From positions 372,001 to 436,000 of the forward strand of contig CAVUOA010000008.1 in the NCBI GenBank assembly GCA_963742955.1: a stretch of 64,000 nt of DNA, given 5' to 3'. Position 1 is the stretch's first letter. Every line of letters begins with the position of its first letter. The translations under genes and the position numbers were made by a program. The notes under the pieces were generated by a model. The model saw only the letters and a list, made by a program, of their open reading frames with translations. It did not search any database and was not told the origin of the DNA. This document shows, one piece after another, positions 25,412-34,369 of the stretch. The stretch comes from CAVUOA01 sp963742955. GTDB lineage: Bacteria; Bacteroidota; Ignavibacteria; Tepidaquicellales; OLB5.

Positions 25412-27069
25412 TTATTTTAAAAAAACAAGCTTCTTTGTTTCTTCAAAAATTCTATTTCCGATTATTGTATTTTCAACAGCTTTTATTTTATAAAAATAAA
25501 TACCTGACGAATAACCGTCCATGTTGAACATTACATTATATACTCCTGACTGTTGATATAAATTGCTAACTAAACTCTTGACTAATTGCCCCACTGAATT
25601 ATATAAAAGGAGTTCTACAATACTTCCTTTTGAAAGTTGATAAGTAATTAAAGTTGTATTGTTAAATGGATTCGGATAATTCTGAAAAAGATTGTATGAT
25701 AAAGGTAGTTCAGTTCCATTTGATAATATCCCCACGGGTTGGTTATATTTAATTGTTACCGCATCATAATTACTATTTGTCATTTTCTTACTATTCCCAG
25801 TTACATATACATTGAGACTTGTATCAATGTATAAATCATATGCCCCATCACCGCCATTTGTTGTCACCCCACTATAAATCATAAACCATTTCATCTCACC
25901 TGTTGGAGAGTATTTGATAGTTAGGAAATCATTACCTGTTGTCTGATAGTATCCAGTACCGCAGACGTAAATATTCCCATACTTATCCAATTTAATAGCA
26001 CCTGGAAGATTCAAATAGTTTGGAATCCCACCATTATAGATTTTGGACCATTGAAAATCTCCAGCAGAATTATACTTTAATGTAGCAATATTGTAGCCAA
26101 TACCAATTGTGTCGTATACAGACGCTGTGTAATAAATAGCGTTTCCGTCAGACGAGATAACAGGCCCCCATAGAGTATTGTTCCCGGTCCATAATGAGTA
26201 TTAATTCTGCTCCATATAGTATCCCCAATGTTGTCAAGTTTTAAAATATAAGAATCATATTGGTTCTGAGGTCGCTTTTGTGTGCCAATTACATAGACAT
26301 TTTTATTAGTATCAATCGAAATACCTAATCCTAGGTTGGAACGACTAGGATCAAGAGTAAATGTGGAGAACCACTTCAAAATACCATTTGTGTCATATTT
26401 TAAAATTAAGCACTTTCCTGGAATACTTGGAACTATAATGTAACCAACAATATAAATATTATCTAAATTATCCAATACTAATTTACTGTTTCCAGCTGGG
26501 TAGTTAGGTGGCTGGTTAAAATAACGTGTCCACAAAGTGTCTCCCAGAGAATTATATTTTAAAGTTAATGCAAAGTTAGTGGTTCCATCATATGAACTTC
26601 CCACAATAATGACATTCCCCAATTTATCAACTTTTATATTTTTAACAGCATCCCCAATATCCCTGTTATATAATTTGCCCCATTGGAATACTCCACTTGA
26701 ATTAAATTTTACAATGCATATCCAACTATCAAGATCAATATAGATTCCACCAGTTATATATACATCGCCGATAGATGTGACATCAAAAAATTCACCGGCT
26801 CCAGATGTAAAACTGCCCCCGGGCCAATATGTTGCATGTAACAATAAGTCTCCGTTAGAATTATATTTTAAAAACCCATATCCATTACTTGTATCTGCAA
26901 GAACATATATGAAACCGAAACTATCCTGCTTAACTGAAATCCCCTTTGAACTAACAGAAGATGCTTCTGGCCATCTTTTTAACCACTCCTGTGTTACTGG
27001 CTGGGCAAAAATGTTATAGCTTTTAAAATTACATGCAAATAATAGTAAAAATACAAGAATAGTTTTCAT
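25412..27069 (-). CDS. T9SS-exported beta-propeller protein, one frameshift
   Basis: I start at the ATG at 27,069, which opens a signal peptide (MKTILVFLLLFACNF...FAQ). About 550 residues follow, made of propeller units with patterns such as GFIYVLADTSNGYGFLKYN and NIYIVGY of the SBBP/YVTN type. The C-terminal 85 residues are a T9SS type A sorting domain: FQNYPNPFNNTTLITY, VELLLYNSVGQLV and SGIYFYKIKA. The protein should be secreted and surface-anchored by T9SS. The frame breaks near 26,180 (one G short in CCGGGAAC), and SDGNAIYYTASVYDTIGIGY then continues the propeller. Confidence 0.85.
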
Positions 27070-27239
27070 AGTGATTCTTGAAATGTTCTTGATATTGAAT
27101 TTAATTAAAATAATAAGGTATGTTATCGAGGTGGAAAATTCTTTTGGTAATATTTTTTCCGAAACTTTAACAGTATTATTCAGCAGGTCATTTTTTTTGT
27201 CATATCTTTCCATCTTACCTAAAGTTTAGGTTGCAAAAT

Positions 27240-27501
27240 ATTTTATTTTTTGTTTCAACGTTGCATTGAAACTGTCTTCACCCCTTAATGATGGAAAGTC
27301 TACCCTTAACTAAATCAATATAGCTATTTATATAATCAAGTCAAACGCAAATAGTTGTCGTTTTTTGTTAATTATTAATTAATTTTTTTATTGCTTAAAA
27401 ATCTGTTTATAAAAGTTCCCAAAAGTAAAGAAATAATTTTATAACTTTTAATAAATACAATTATTTACATAAATTGCTAATATTTAAAACTTAATAAATG
27501 C
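27240..27501. other. AT-rich intergenic region
   Basis: This gap separates the minus-strand propeller gene from the plus-strand ubiquitin-like operon. It is very AT-rich, and I see no gene or repeat other than the promoter listed next. Confidence 0.4.
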
Positions 27502-27530
27502 TTGTATATTAGTAAAATACATGTTATAAT
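27502..27530 (+). promoter_or_regulatory. sigma-70-like promoter of the ubiquitin-like operon
   Basis: TTGTAT (27,502-27,507) and TATAAT (27,525-27,530) are separated by exactly 17 bp, 32 bp before the first ATG. This is the classical -35/-10 form rather than the Bacteroidota -33/-7 form seen before hypA. It may point to an acquired operon. In AT-rich DNA a chance match is possible. Confidence 0.5.
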
Positions 27531-27562
27531 GGAAAAGACTTCAAAAATGTAATTCTAATATT

Positions 27563-27820
27563 ATGTCAGAACAAAAACATGAAGACCACGGGAAAGACTT
27601 CGTGGATATTCAAATAAATGGGGTGACTAAACAAATTCATCGAGGTCATCAAACTGTGGTAGCCATTAAAAACCTTGGTGGAGTACCTCTTGCCTATGAT
27701 CTTGAGCAGCAGATTGATGGCAAATTGGTTCTGCTTCCAGATGATGGTACAGTAACTATAAAAGGCGGTGAAATTTTTGTCGGCCATGCTAAAGACGGCG
27801 GTTCATCTTACCAGGAATGA
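27563..27820 (+). CDS. multiubiquitin-family ubiquitin-like protein
   Basis: The 85-residue protein is a single beta-grasp domain of the multiubiquitin family (DIQINGVTKQIHRGHQTVVAIK, then DGKLVLLPDDGTVTIKGGEIFVGH). It ends in KDGGSSYQE, so a Gly-Gly is followed by five residues. Removing the tail would expose the diglycine for activation, and the JAB protease two genes downstream is the natural candidate. Other members carry two or three tandem domains; this one has one. It is the first gene of a four-gene set with E2-, JAB- and E1-like proteins, a conjugation system linked to phage defence in related operons. Confidence 0.85.
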   Translation: MSEQKHEDHGKDFVDIQINGVTKQIHRGHQTVVAIKNLGGVPLAYDLEQQIDGKLVLLPDDGTVTIKGGEIFVGHAKDGGSSYQE

Positions 27821-28158
27821 ACTTCCCCGAGGATGAAATAACTGAATTAAAAAGTCTTTACCCCGACGTCCAAGTTTGCGAGGAAGGCGGGGTAACTTTT
27901 TTCTTACTTCCTAACGTACCTCTACCTGATAATTGCGAACCTCAGAATACCGACGCGTTACTTTGCCCAACACCACGTGATGGCTATACGTCACGATTAT
28001 TTTTCGCAAACCAAATAGAATGCCCTAAATCATTAAATTGGAACGCAAAGCAGGTGAGAATATTGGAACGAAACTGGTATGCTGTTTCATGGAAAATCGA
28101 ACAGCCGAATTTACGTCTTGCTCAAAAGATTGCTATACATTTAAATGCGTTCAAATGA
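27817..28158 (+). CDS. prokaryotic E2 family E protein
   Basis: The 113-residue protein fits the Prok-E2_E family: an N-terminal charged helix (EDEITELKSLYPD), VTFFLLPNVPLP, LLCPTPRDGYTSRLFF, LNWNAKQVRILERNWYAVSWK and a final helix LAQKIAIHL. It is the presumed carrier of activated ubiquitin-like protein. The Cys in LLCPTPRDGY is a candidate thioester residue, but I cannot prove this. It overlaps the ubiquitin-like gene (ATGA, 4 bp) and the next gene by 4 bp, so the three are tightly coupled. Confidence 0.8.
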   Translation: MNFPEDEITELKSLYPDVQVCEEGGVTFFLLPNVPLPDNCEPQNTDALLCPTPRDGYTSRLFFANQIECPKSLNWNAKQVRILERNWYAVSWKIEQPNLRLAQKIAIHLNAFK

Positions 28159-28658
28159 AGATTCATGTAAAAATTCTAAGGTCTACGTATGATTTAATGC
28201 GGTCTGATTTACTGAAACCCCATCCATTCGCTTATGAAAGAATAGGTTTTTTATCTGCTAAAACAGGCAATAAGAGCAGGAAGATTTTGCTCGTATTATT
28301 AACTGAATATCACACCGTGTCAGATCATAATTACATTGAAGATGAAAATTCAGGAGCAAGAATAAATTCAACAGCTATTCGGGAGGTAATGCAGCGGATT
28401 TTAGATACTCGCAATGGAGCATTCCACGTACATGTACACGCTCATAACGGCATACCTCATTTAGGGAAAATGGATAGAACAGAAATTCCCCCTCTTATAC
28501 AAAGTTTCAGGACGGTTGGCTCCGAAGCTTCTCATGGGATACTATTATTGAGCAATAATTCCTGCTATTGTAAGGTTTGGGCGCCTAATAGCACTATTCC
28601 GACGGATGCTTCAAAATTCTCTATCATTGGCTATCCCCTTGAAATTATTGAAGACTAA
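28155..28658 (+). CDS. JAB/JAMM-domain isopeptidase
   Basis: I start at 28,155 (MKIHVKILRST), which overlaps the previous stop, instead of an upstream frame opening. The 167-residue protein has the JAMM glutamate (FAYERIGFL) and the metal motif HVHVHAHNGIPHLGKMD, with HxH and the distal Asp in place. The Ser usually found three residues before the Asp is Gly. JAB enzymes in these operons trim the ubiquitin-like precursor or remove it from targets. The short tail after GG in the first gene suits this role. Confidence 0.82.
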   Translation: MKIHVKILRSTYDLMRSDLLKPHPFAYERIGFLSAKTGNKSRKILLVLLTEYHTVSDHNYIEDENSGARINSTAIREVMQRILDTRNGAFHVHVHAHNGIPHLGKMDRTEIPPLIQSFRTVGSEASHGILLLSNNSCYCKVWAPNSTIPTDASKFSIIGYPLEIIED

Positions 28659-28662
28659 AACT

Positions 28663-29466
28663 ATGACATCCGATTTTTCAAGACAATCCTTTTTGGGTGA
28701 AAATTCACAAGATAAAATAGAAAATGCACTCATCGGCGTAATCGGGCTGGGGGGAGGAGGTTCACATATTATTCAACAGTTAGCTCATATTGGATTTCTT
28801 AATTATGTTATTTACGACCCCCAACGAATAGATGCCTCAAATTTGAATAGGCTCATTGGGGCAACCCAAAAGGATGTGAATAAACAAGCTAAAAAAGTAG
28901 AGATTGCTAAAAGAGTTATCAAAAATATTCGTCCTTCAAGCAAGAATCAGAGCTTTTAATACCCGGTGGCAAGATAATCCGGAGCCGTTAAGAGAATGTG
29001 ATATTATATTCGGCTGTGTTGACAGTTTTGAGGAAGAAGAGAAATAGAGGCATGTGCAAGAAGATACTTTATCCCATATATTGATATTGGAATGGATGTT
29101 TTCATCGTTGGGGGACCGCCACAAATGTCGGGACAAATAGTATTGTCCATGCCCAGTTTTCCATGTCTGGAGTGTGTTTCCTTATTAAATACTGAGAATC
29201 TGGCACGAGAAGCAGCGGCTTATGGTGATGCAGGCCCCCGACCACAAGTAGTCTGGGCTAACGGAGTATTGGCGTCAACCGCTGTGGGGATTACAGTTGA
29301 TTTGCTAACTGACTGGACAAAATCATTGCGAAACATTGTGTACTTATCATACATTGGAAATAACGGAACAGTAACACCACACATCAGACTGAATTTTTTA
29401 GGTAACCATACTTGCCCTCATTACCCAATTTCCAATGTTGGTGATCCTGTCTTTAAAAAAATCTAA
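28663..29466 (+). CDS. ThiF/E1-like adenylating enzyme, two frameshifts
   Basis: About 268 residues are encoded in three frame pieces. The nucleotide motif VIGLGGGGSHIIQQLAHIGF and the adenylation residues DASNLNRLIGA are in the first. The middle (NTRWQDNPEPLRECDIIFGCVD) is in the second after a break near 28,942. The third (EIEACARRYFIPYIDIGMDV to TCPHYP) follows a break near 29,037. SFPCLECVSLL includes candidate catalytic or zinc-binding cysteines. It should adenylate the ubiquitin-like C terminus. Motifs are continuous across the breaks, so the indels are probably read errors. Confidence 0.8.
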
Positions 29467-29905
29467 TACCACTAATACGTAAAATTCAGGATAACTTGTG
29501 ATTTGATTGATTCTTTATTTTACAATTATTATTACACCCTTTGTTTATACGGCAGGGGTTTAAAAGCCACTTTAAACTTTGTCCCTTTTTGAATTTCTCA
29601 CCGGCAATCCGGGAAGGCATGTTTTAATGAATTTGACAGTATTTTGTTAATGATAAGTCCGCAGGGAATAGCAGTGTCCAAATCCTATTCCAAATCCGGA
29701 ACGTTAAGATGCAGCTCGATACTATATTCCACTATTCGTGTAAATGTTCACCCCCTTTATGCCCTGAGAATTACCTCTCTGGGTTTATGCAGATTGTAGC
29801 ATTGTTGACTAATTCAATGACCACTGAACAGGAGGAAAAACTAAAAATTAAAGTATATTTTGTGCTGTAATTTCTTAAAAAATGCGGAATCTTGTATGTC
29901 TGCTA
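29467..29905. other. intergenic, no gene seen
   Basis: This stretch lies between the convergent E1-like gene and the small minus-strand gene at 29,906. I see no supported frame, tRNA or clear hairpin terminator in it. Confidence 0.35.
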
Positions 29906-30240
29906 TTAATAAGGACACGGTTCACCATTATTTACTGTGACCTCATATACAGTATCTTCTCCACTTATATCTAATTCAGCGTATGCCTTGTCCTTTCAAC
30001 ACAGACTGTATAGTGTCCTGCGCATAGGTGAGTAAATGTATAATTACCTCTGCTGTCGGTTTGAAAAACCTGTGATGTTGGTGCCAACATAAAGAGCTCG
30101 TTCGTGTTTGGTGCAGAATGGATGATTAGAGTAGAGTTGCAAGCCTGAGTTTTTCCTTTAATCGCTGTTGTACCGATGCCGGCTACATATGCAGCAGCAA
30201 CCAATAAAACGAAAATGATTAGGATGATACTTCTTTTCAT
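29906..30240 (-). CDS. small secreted carboxypeptidase-regulatory-like protein, one frameshift
   Basis: The protein starts with a signal/anchor helix (MKRSIILIIFVLLVAAAYVAG). A short beta domain follows with FQTDSRGNYTFTHLCAGHYTVCVE, the pattern of carboxypeptidase regulatory-like (transthyretin-fold) repeats. The frame given by the first part stops at 29,971. One base change (ACAAG region) lets it continue as AYAELDISGEDTVYEVTVNN to a stop at 29,906. Total is about 111 residues. A sigma-54-like box lies about 90 bp upstream. Function unknown. Confidence 0.6.
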
Positions 30241-30320
30241 GATGTTTTTCTCCTTGATAATTTTTTTTAAATATTTCGATAACTTGTTAGACGTCTATCA
30301 GGTTATCCTCTCTATATAAA

Positions 30321-30340
30321 TAATCAAAATATATGCCAAA
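30321..30340 (-). promoter_or_regulatory. weak sigma-54-like promoter
   Basis: The minus strand reads TTTGGCATATATTTTGATTA. The -24 box TGGCA is present, and the -12 box is TTGA instead of TTGC. It resembles the stronger site at 36,759-36,774 base for base (TTTGGCATA.AT.TTG) and has a similar distance to its gene. Confidence 0.35.
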
Positions 30341-30432
30341 TTTATTGTGGGACTATTAATTAAATTTCCAATAGACACCGAACCATTAACGGATTTTAAT
30401 AAACTAATAGCGGATATCCGTGAGCTTTAACA

Positions 30433-30930
30433 TTAAGAGATTTTTTTTATGCCGTATTTTATCATTTTATCTCTAAACTTTGATAAACTGAGTCCAAGTC
30501 TTTCTGCTGCCTGAGTTTGATTCCCCCTCGATTCTTGAAGTGCTTTTTTTACTAAATTAAATTCAAGACAATTTACGGTTTTATTCAAACTTATTTTGCC
30601 ATTTATCGAGCAGTTTTCGCATTCTCCCAATGATTTATTGTTATATTTCCATTAGTAATTTCAATCGGCAAATCTTTTTAGTTATCTCATCTGAAGCAAA
30701 CACTAATATTCTTCTAATTAAGTTTTTAAGTTCTCGTACATTTCCAGCCCAGTAATAATTAGTTAATGTCTCTACCACTTCTGAAGTGATATTTATTGTT
30801 TTATTTGGCTTAAAATATTTAATAAAATGATCTATCAAAGGCTCAATTTCTTCTTTTCTTCTCTGAGAGGAGGTAAATTAATCGGAATTACATTAATACG
30901 ATAGAAAAGGTCAGCTCTAAAAATTATCAT
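30433..30930 (-). pseudogene. sigma-54 activator, truncated (AAA+ end and Fis HTH)
   Basis: Only the last third of a bacterial enhancer-binding protein is present. Pieces are FRADLFYRINVIP and LPPLRE (AAA+ core), NYYWAGNVRELKNLIRRIL, and a Fis-type HTH (FNLVKKALQES, QTQAAERLGLSLSKFRDKM). The Walker A and GAFTGA parts are missing, and the frame breaks near 30,865 and 30,635. It is a close paralogue of the activator at 36,820-37,842, so it looks like a decayed duplicate. Confidence 0.72.
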
Positions 30931-31016
30931 TCGGCTTATATTGAATTACGGGAAGGTGCCTTAGAATTAAAAAAGATGTTTGAGATTCTCCAGTGCTACC
31001 AATCAGTTAGGCATTT

Positions 31017-32618
31017 TTATTTTATTAAGACCATTTTTTTTGTATCAATGAAAGTGCTAGTTTCAATTTTATACATGTAAATTCCAGATGCATAATCTGA
31101 CCCATCAAATATAACTTCATGCCAACCTGCATTCAAGTTTCTTTTAAAAACAGTTGAGATTTCTCTTCCTGCAATATCAAAAACTGTAATAGAAACAAAT
31201 GCTTCTTTAGGAATTTTAAATTTTATAGTTGTTAAAGGATTGAAAGGATTCGGGTAATTTTGCAGCAGTTCAAATGTTTCTGGTAACTCTTCATTCTGAG
31301 ATGTTACATTTACGAGGTTACAGATAGATATGACATTTCCTCCAGTTCCTGTGGAATAACTTGGTGAACCAACTACTGGAGATGACAGACCATAAATACC
31401 ACCGCTACTCAGCGTGCCACCGCTATTTGTAGTACTGCTGGGAGAACTTGTACTACCACACGTGTTTCCGTTTGAATCAAACTTAACAAGATAAATATCA
31501 TTGCTTCCTGAACCATACGATTGAGTATTACCAACCATAATTAAACTTCCACCAACAGTCTGCCTGATACAATAAGCCATTTCGGAATTTGAGCCTCCTA
31601 CAGTTTTACTCCATTGCAATGCGCCGTTATTATCCAGTCTCACAAGGTAGAAATCGCTTGACCCTGCACCGAAAGAGTTTGTACTCCCGCCAATAGCAAA
31701 ACCTCCATCAATTGTCTTTGTGACAGAATATGCTAAATCAGAAGACGAACCTCCAACTGTTCTTGTCCAAACTAATTGACCAACTTTATCAATTTTCAAG
31801 ATGTAGAAATCTTCAGCTCCTGCGCCAAATGATGTTGTGCTTCCGGCGATTACAAGACTACTGTCAGCATCTTCAACAATTGAGTATCCGTAGTCGTTGC
31901 CACTTCCCCCTACTGTCTTACTCCATTGGAGAAAGCCAAACGCATTTAATTTAATGACGTACACATCGTAACCTCCACCCCCTATAGAATTAGTATATCC
32001 GCAGCCCGCAAATCCTCCGTCCATTGTTTGAATAACAGAATTGATTCTATCATACCCTGAACCTCCAACATCTCTTGTCCATAACACACTGCAATTACTA
32101 TCAACCTTAACGAAATTACAATCCGCACTCCCGGCCCCTCCGGAAGGCGTATAACCGCCAAAGAGAAATCCTCCATCTGTTGTTGATATAATAGAAAATG
32201 CTTGGTCTGACCCTTGCTGCCCTAACGTTCTATTCCATTTAATACCTCCGGTATTAGTAAGCCTGACAGCATAGAAATCGCTATTACCTTGTCCAAATGA
32301 ATTTGTGTATCCAAGGATTGCATATCCGTTGTCGGAGGTTTGAACAATAGAGTAACCATAATCAGTTGATGTCCCACCTATCGTTCTGCTCCATTGAATG
32401 GTACCACTATCACTTAATTTTAGAACATAAACATCAAATGAAGACCCAAATGAATTGGAGTATCCAATTATAGCAAAACCGCCATCAGATGTTTGAATTA
32501 CTGATTCACCATAATCATCTCCTGTACCTCCGATTGCTCTTTGAAATCCAATTTGAGAATATACCGGTAATGTAAAACTGAGTAAATATATGTAGATGAA
32601 CAAAAATATTGTTTTCAT
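31017..32618 (-). CDS. T9SS-exported repeat propeller protein
   Basis: This 533-residue frame is intact. A signal peptide (MKTIFLFIYIYLLSF) is followed by about seven near-identical repeats of about 57 residues with the core TIGGTSTDYGYSIVQTSDNG, alternating with FYAVRLTNTGGIKWNR-type strands. These form a bladed propeller. After a Ser/Thr/Gly-rich linker, the last 85 residues are a T9SS sorting domain (LLQNYPNPFNPLTTIKF, ASGIYMYKIE). It should be secreted and attached to the surface. The start lies 14 bp after the stop of the preceding gene, so the two are probably one operon. Confidence 0.9.
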   Translation of the reverse strand: MKTIFLFIYIYLLSFTLPVYSQIGFQRAIGGTGDDYGESVIQTSDGGFAIIGYSNSFGSSFDVYVLKLSDSGTIQWSRTIGGTSTDYGYSIVQTSDNGYAILGYTNSFGQGNSDFYAVRLTNTGGIKWNRTLGQQGSDQAFSIISTTDGGFLFGGYTPSGGAGSADCNFVKVDSNCSVLWTRDVGGSGYDRINSVIQTMDGGFAGCGYTNSIGGGGYDVYVIKLNAFGFLQWSKTVGGSGNDYGYSIVEDADSSLVIAGSTTSFGAGAEDFYILKIDKVGQLVWTRTVGGSSSDLAYSVTKTIDGGFAIGGSTNSFGAGSSDFYLVRLDNNGALQWSKTVGGSNSEMAYCIRQTVGGSLIMVGNTQSYGSGSNDIYLVKFDSNGNTCGSTSSPSSTTNSGGTLSSGGIYGLSSPVVGSPSYSTGTGGNVISICNLVNVTSQNEELPETFELLQNYPNPFNPLTTIKFKIPKEAFVSITVFDIAGREISTVFKRNLNAGWHEVIFDGSDYASGIYMYKIETSTFIDTKKMVLIK

Positions 32619-32631
32619 TTTAAAACTCTTT

Positions 32632-34021
32632 TTACTTAATTAAAACCATTTTTTTTGTTTGAGTAAAACTACTCCCAGAGCTTGCCGAAGGATCACCTAC
32701 AGTTAATCTATAAAAATACACACCACTGGGATAATTTGACGCGTCCCATTCAACTTTGAATTTGCCGGGTTTCTGTTCCTGATTAACAAGAATAGCAACT
32801 TCTCTGCCGAGGACATCGTAAACAAATAACTTAGTAATCATCTCCCTACCTCCCCTCAAAGGGGGGATATCAAACATAATTTTCGTAATTGGATTGAAGG
32901 GATTTGGGTAGTTTTGATAGAGACTATAACTTTTCGGAAATTCTAAATTACGATTTTCAATTCCTATTATTGAAACACTATCAACTAATCGTAATATTCT
33001 TCCCCCCAAAAGCAACCGCATAACCGTAGACTTTATTTCCTTGTCTCATAACATCGATTGATTGAATTTGTAATGTACCATTTGGAATCACCATTGCGTC
33101 CCAGGTTAATCCATCATTGGTTGATTTTTTAATTTGATCATACACATCATTTGAACAGAAATACCATGTATTTGTACTATCTGCCCAAGACATAGCATTA
33201 ATAAGTGTTTGCAGCTGTGTATTATATAAAAATGACCAGGAACCACCTCCATTAATCGATTTAAATAAATAAGTTGGAACTTGGTCCCATGGCGCTGCAA
33301 TACCATAAGAATTATCATATTTAAAAACTACTGCTGAAACATCGTTAGAACCATTGGGAATGGATGAAGTCTGCCATGTTAATCCGCCATTAGTCGTAAA
33401 AGCAACTTTCGGCACTTGACAATTTGAAGACTGACAATTTAGTCCTATCCAAACATGATCTGAATCTGTAACACACATGCTGGCAAATGCCCCAACATAA
33501 CTGCCACCAAAAACAGGTGAAAGTTCAATCCAATTTGCACCGGCATTCGAAGTCTTAAAGATTTTAAAAGGTGTACCGGGTCCTGCAGGCGGGTCACTAT
33601 AAACATATCCATAATTTCTGTTTATTCTTGAGAATTTTATATCATTTATAAATGCTTGACCCCCTATATCAATTTGTAAAACAGTCTTATTACTGTCATA
33701 TGAAGTATAAAATACCTTTCCGTCAGCAGTACCTATCCAGGCTTTATTATCATCAAGAGCTGCTATGCAGGTAAAATCATTGTTGTTAGCAATTGGGATG
33801 TAATGTTGAAACCAATTACCAAAATCTCGTTTTATTAATAAAATTGATGAATCTTGATTAAAAGCATAATGACCAATCGCCCAAGCGGTTGAACTGTCAA
33901 CAATATCTACATATTCAAGACTATAATTAGTTGGATTTGCAATATCAATTGTCCATTGTGTTGCAGAATGTTTTGCTAAGAAGAATACAATCAACCAAAT
34001 AACATATTTTTTTATTATCAT
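32632..34021 (-). CDS. T9SS-exported BNR-type protein, one frameshift
   Basis: About 460 residues are encoded, beginning with a signal peptide (MIIKKYVIWLIVFFLAKHSATQ). BNR/sortilin-like units follow, such as FKTSNAGANWIEL, FTTNGGLTWQTS, FKSINGGGSWSF and KSTNDGLTWDAM. The T9SS sorting domain (LYQNYPNPFNPITKIMF, YPSGVYFYRL) is in the next frame. The break is in a run of six G near 33,006; removing one G joins AFGG to RILRLVDS. Two small palindromic repeats interrupt the sorting domain (see repeats at 32,841 and 32,671). Confidence 0.86.
32671..32695. repeat. intragenic repeat encoding a PSASSG-like insert
   Basis: The minus strand reads ATCCTTCGGCAAGCTCTGGG, a variant of the short CCTTCGxCAAGCTCxGGG repeats dispersed in genomes of the Bacteroidota/Chlorobi group. 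It adds PSASSG in frame just before the terminal KKMVLIK of the sorting domain. The family attribution is from memory. Confidence 0.5.
32841..32868. repeat. intragenic palindromic repeat encoding PPLRGG
   Basis: CCCCTTTGAGGGG is the core of a palindrome inserted in frame, giving PPLRGGREM where the sorting domain normally has a short strand. Repeats of this form are dispersed in related genomes and tolerate translation. It lies 150 bp from the second insert in the same domain. Confidence 0.5.
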
Positions 34022-34329
34022 GATACTAAATTTATTTAAATTATCGGCAAATGATTATTTAAATATATTTCATTAGAAGCGATATACGAACCCATTGTCA
34101 AATTCTTAGTTCATTACCGATGTTTGATTCAATTTTTTTACTTGTAAACTGCATTGATGCACCTCTGATAACTGAAAAAGATAAAATGCGATTAAGGCAA
34201 CTTTGGATCTTAAGAATATAACGATAGTTAGAAACACAGGAAAGAAATAATATTGAAAGTATGGAACATCTTATGTTATATATAACGAAAATCATTTAAA
34301 ACAATATATAATAATTTCTTGAAAACAGG

Positions 34330-34350
34330 GGGGGCAATATTATTGCCCCC
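34330..34350 (-). terminator. palindromic terminator-like hairpin
   Basis: GGGGGCAATA and TATTGCCCCC form a perfect 10-bp stem with a one-base centre. It lies just after the T9SS gene at 34,370-36,694 and is followed on the minus strand by CCTGTTTTC. A weak U run makes termination plausible but not certain. Confidence 0.5.
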
Positions 34351-34369
34351 AAAAATAATGTTGTTGATT

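Noticed and set aside
31017..32618. Tandem DNA repeat or satellite in the propeller gene
   Set aside because: The repetition is at protein level (propeller blades of about 57 residues), with diverged DNA, and lies inside an intact gene.
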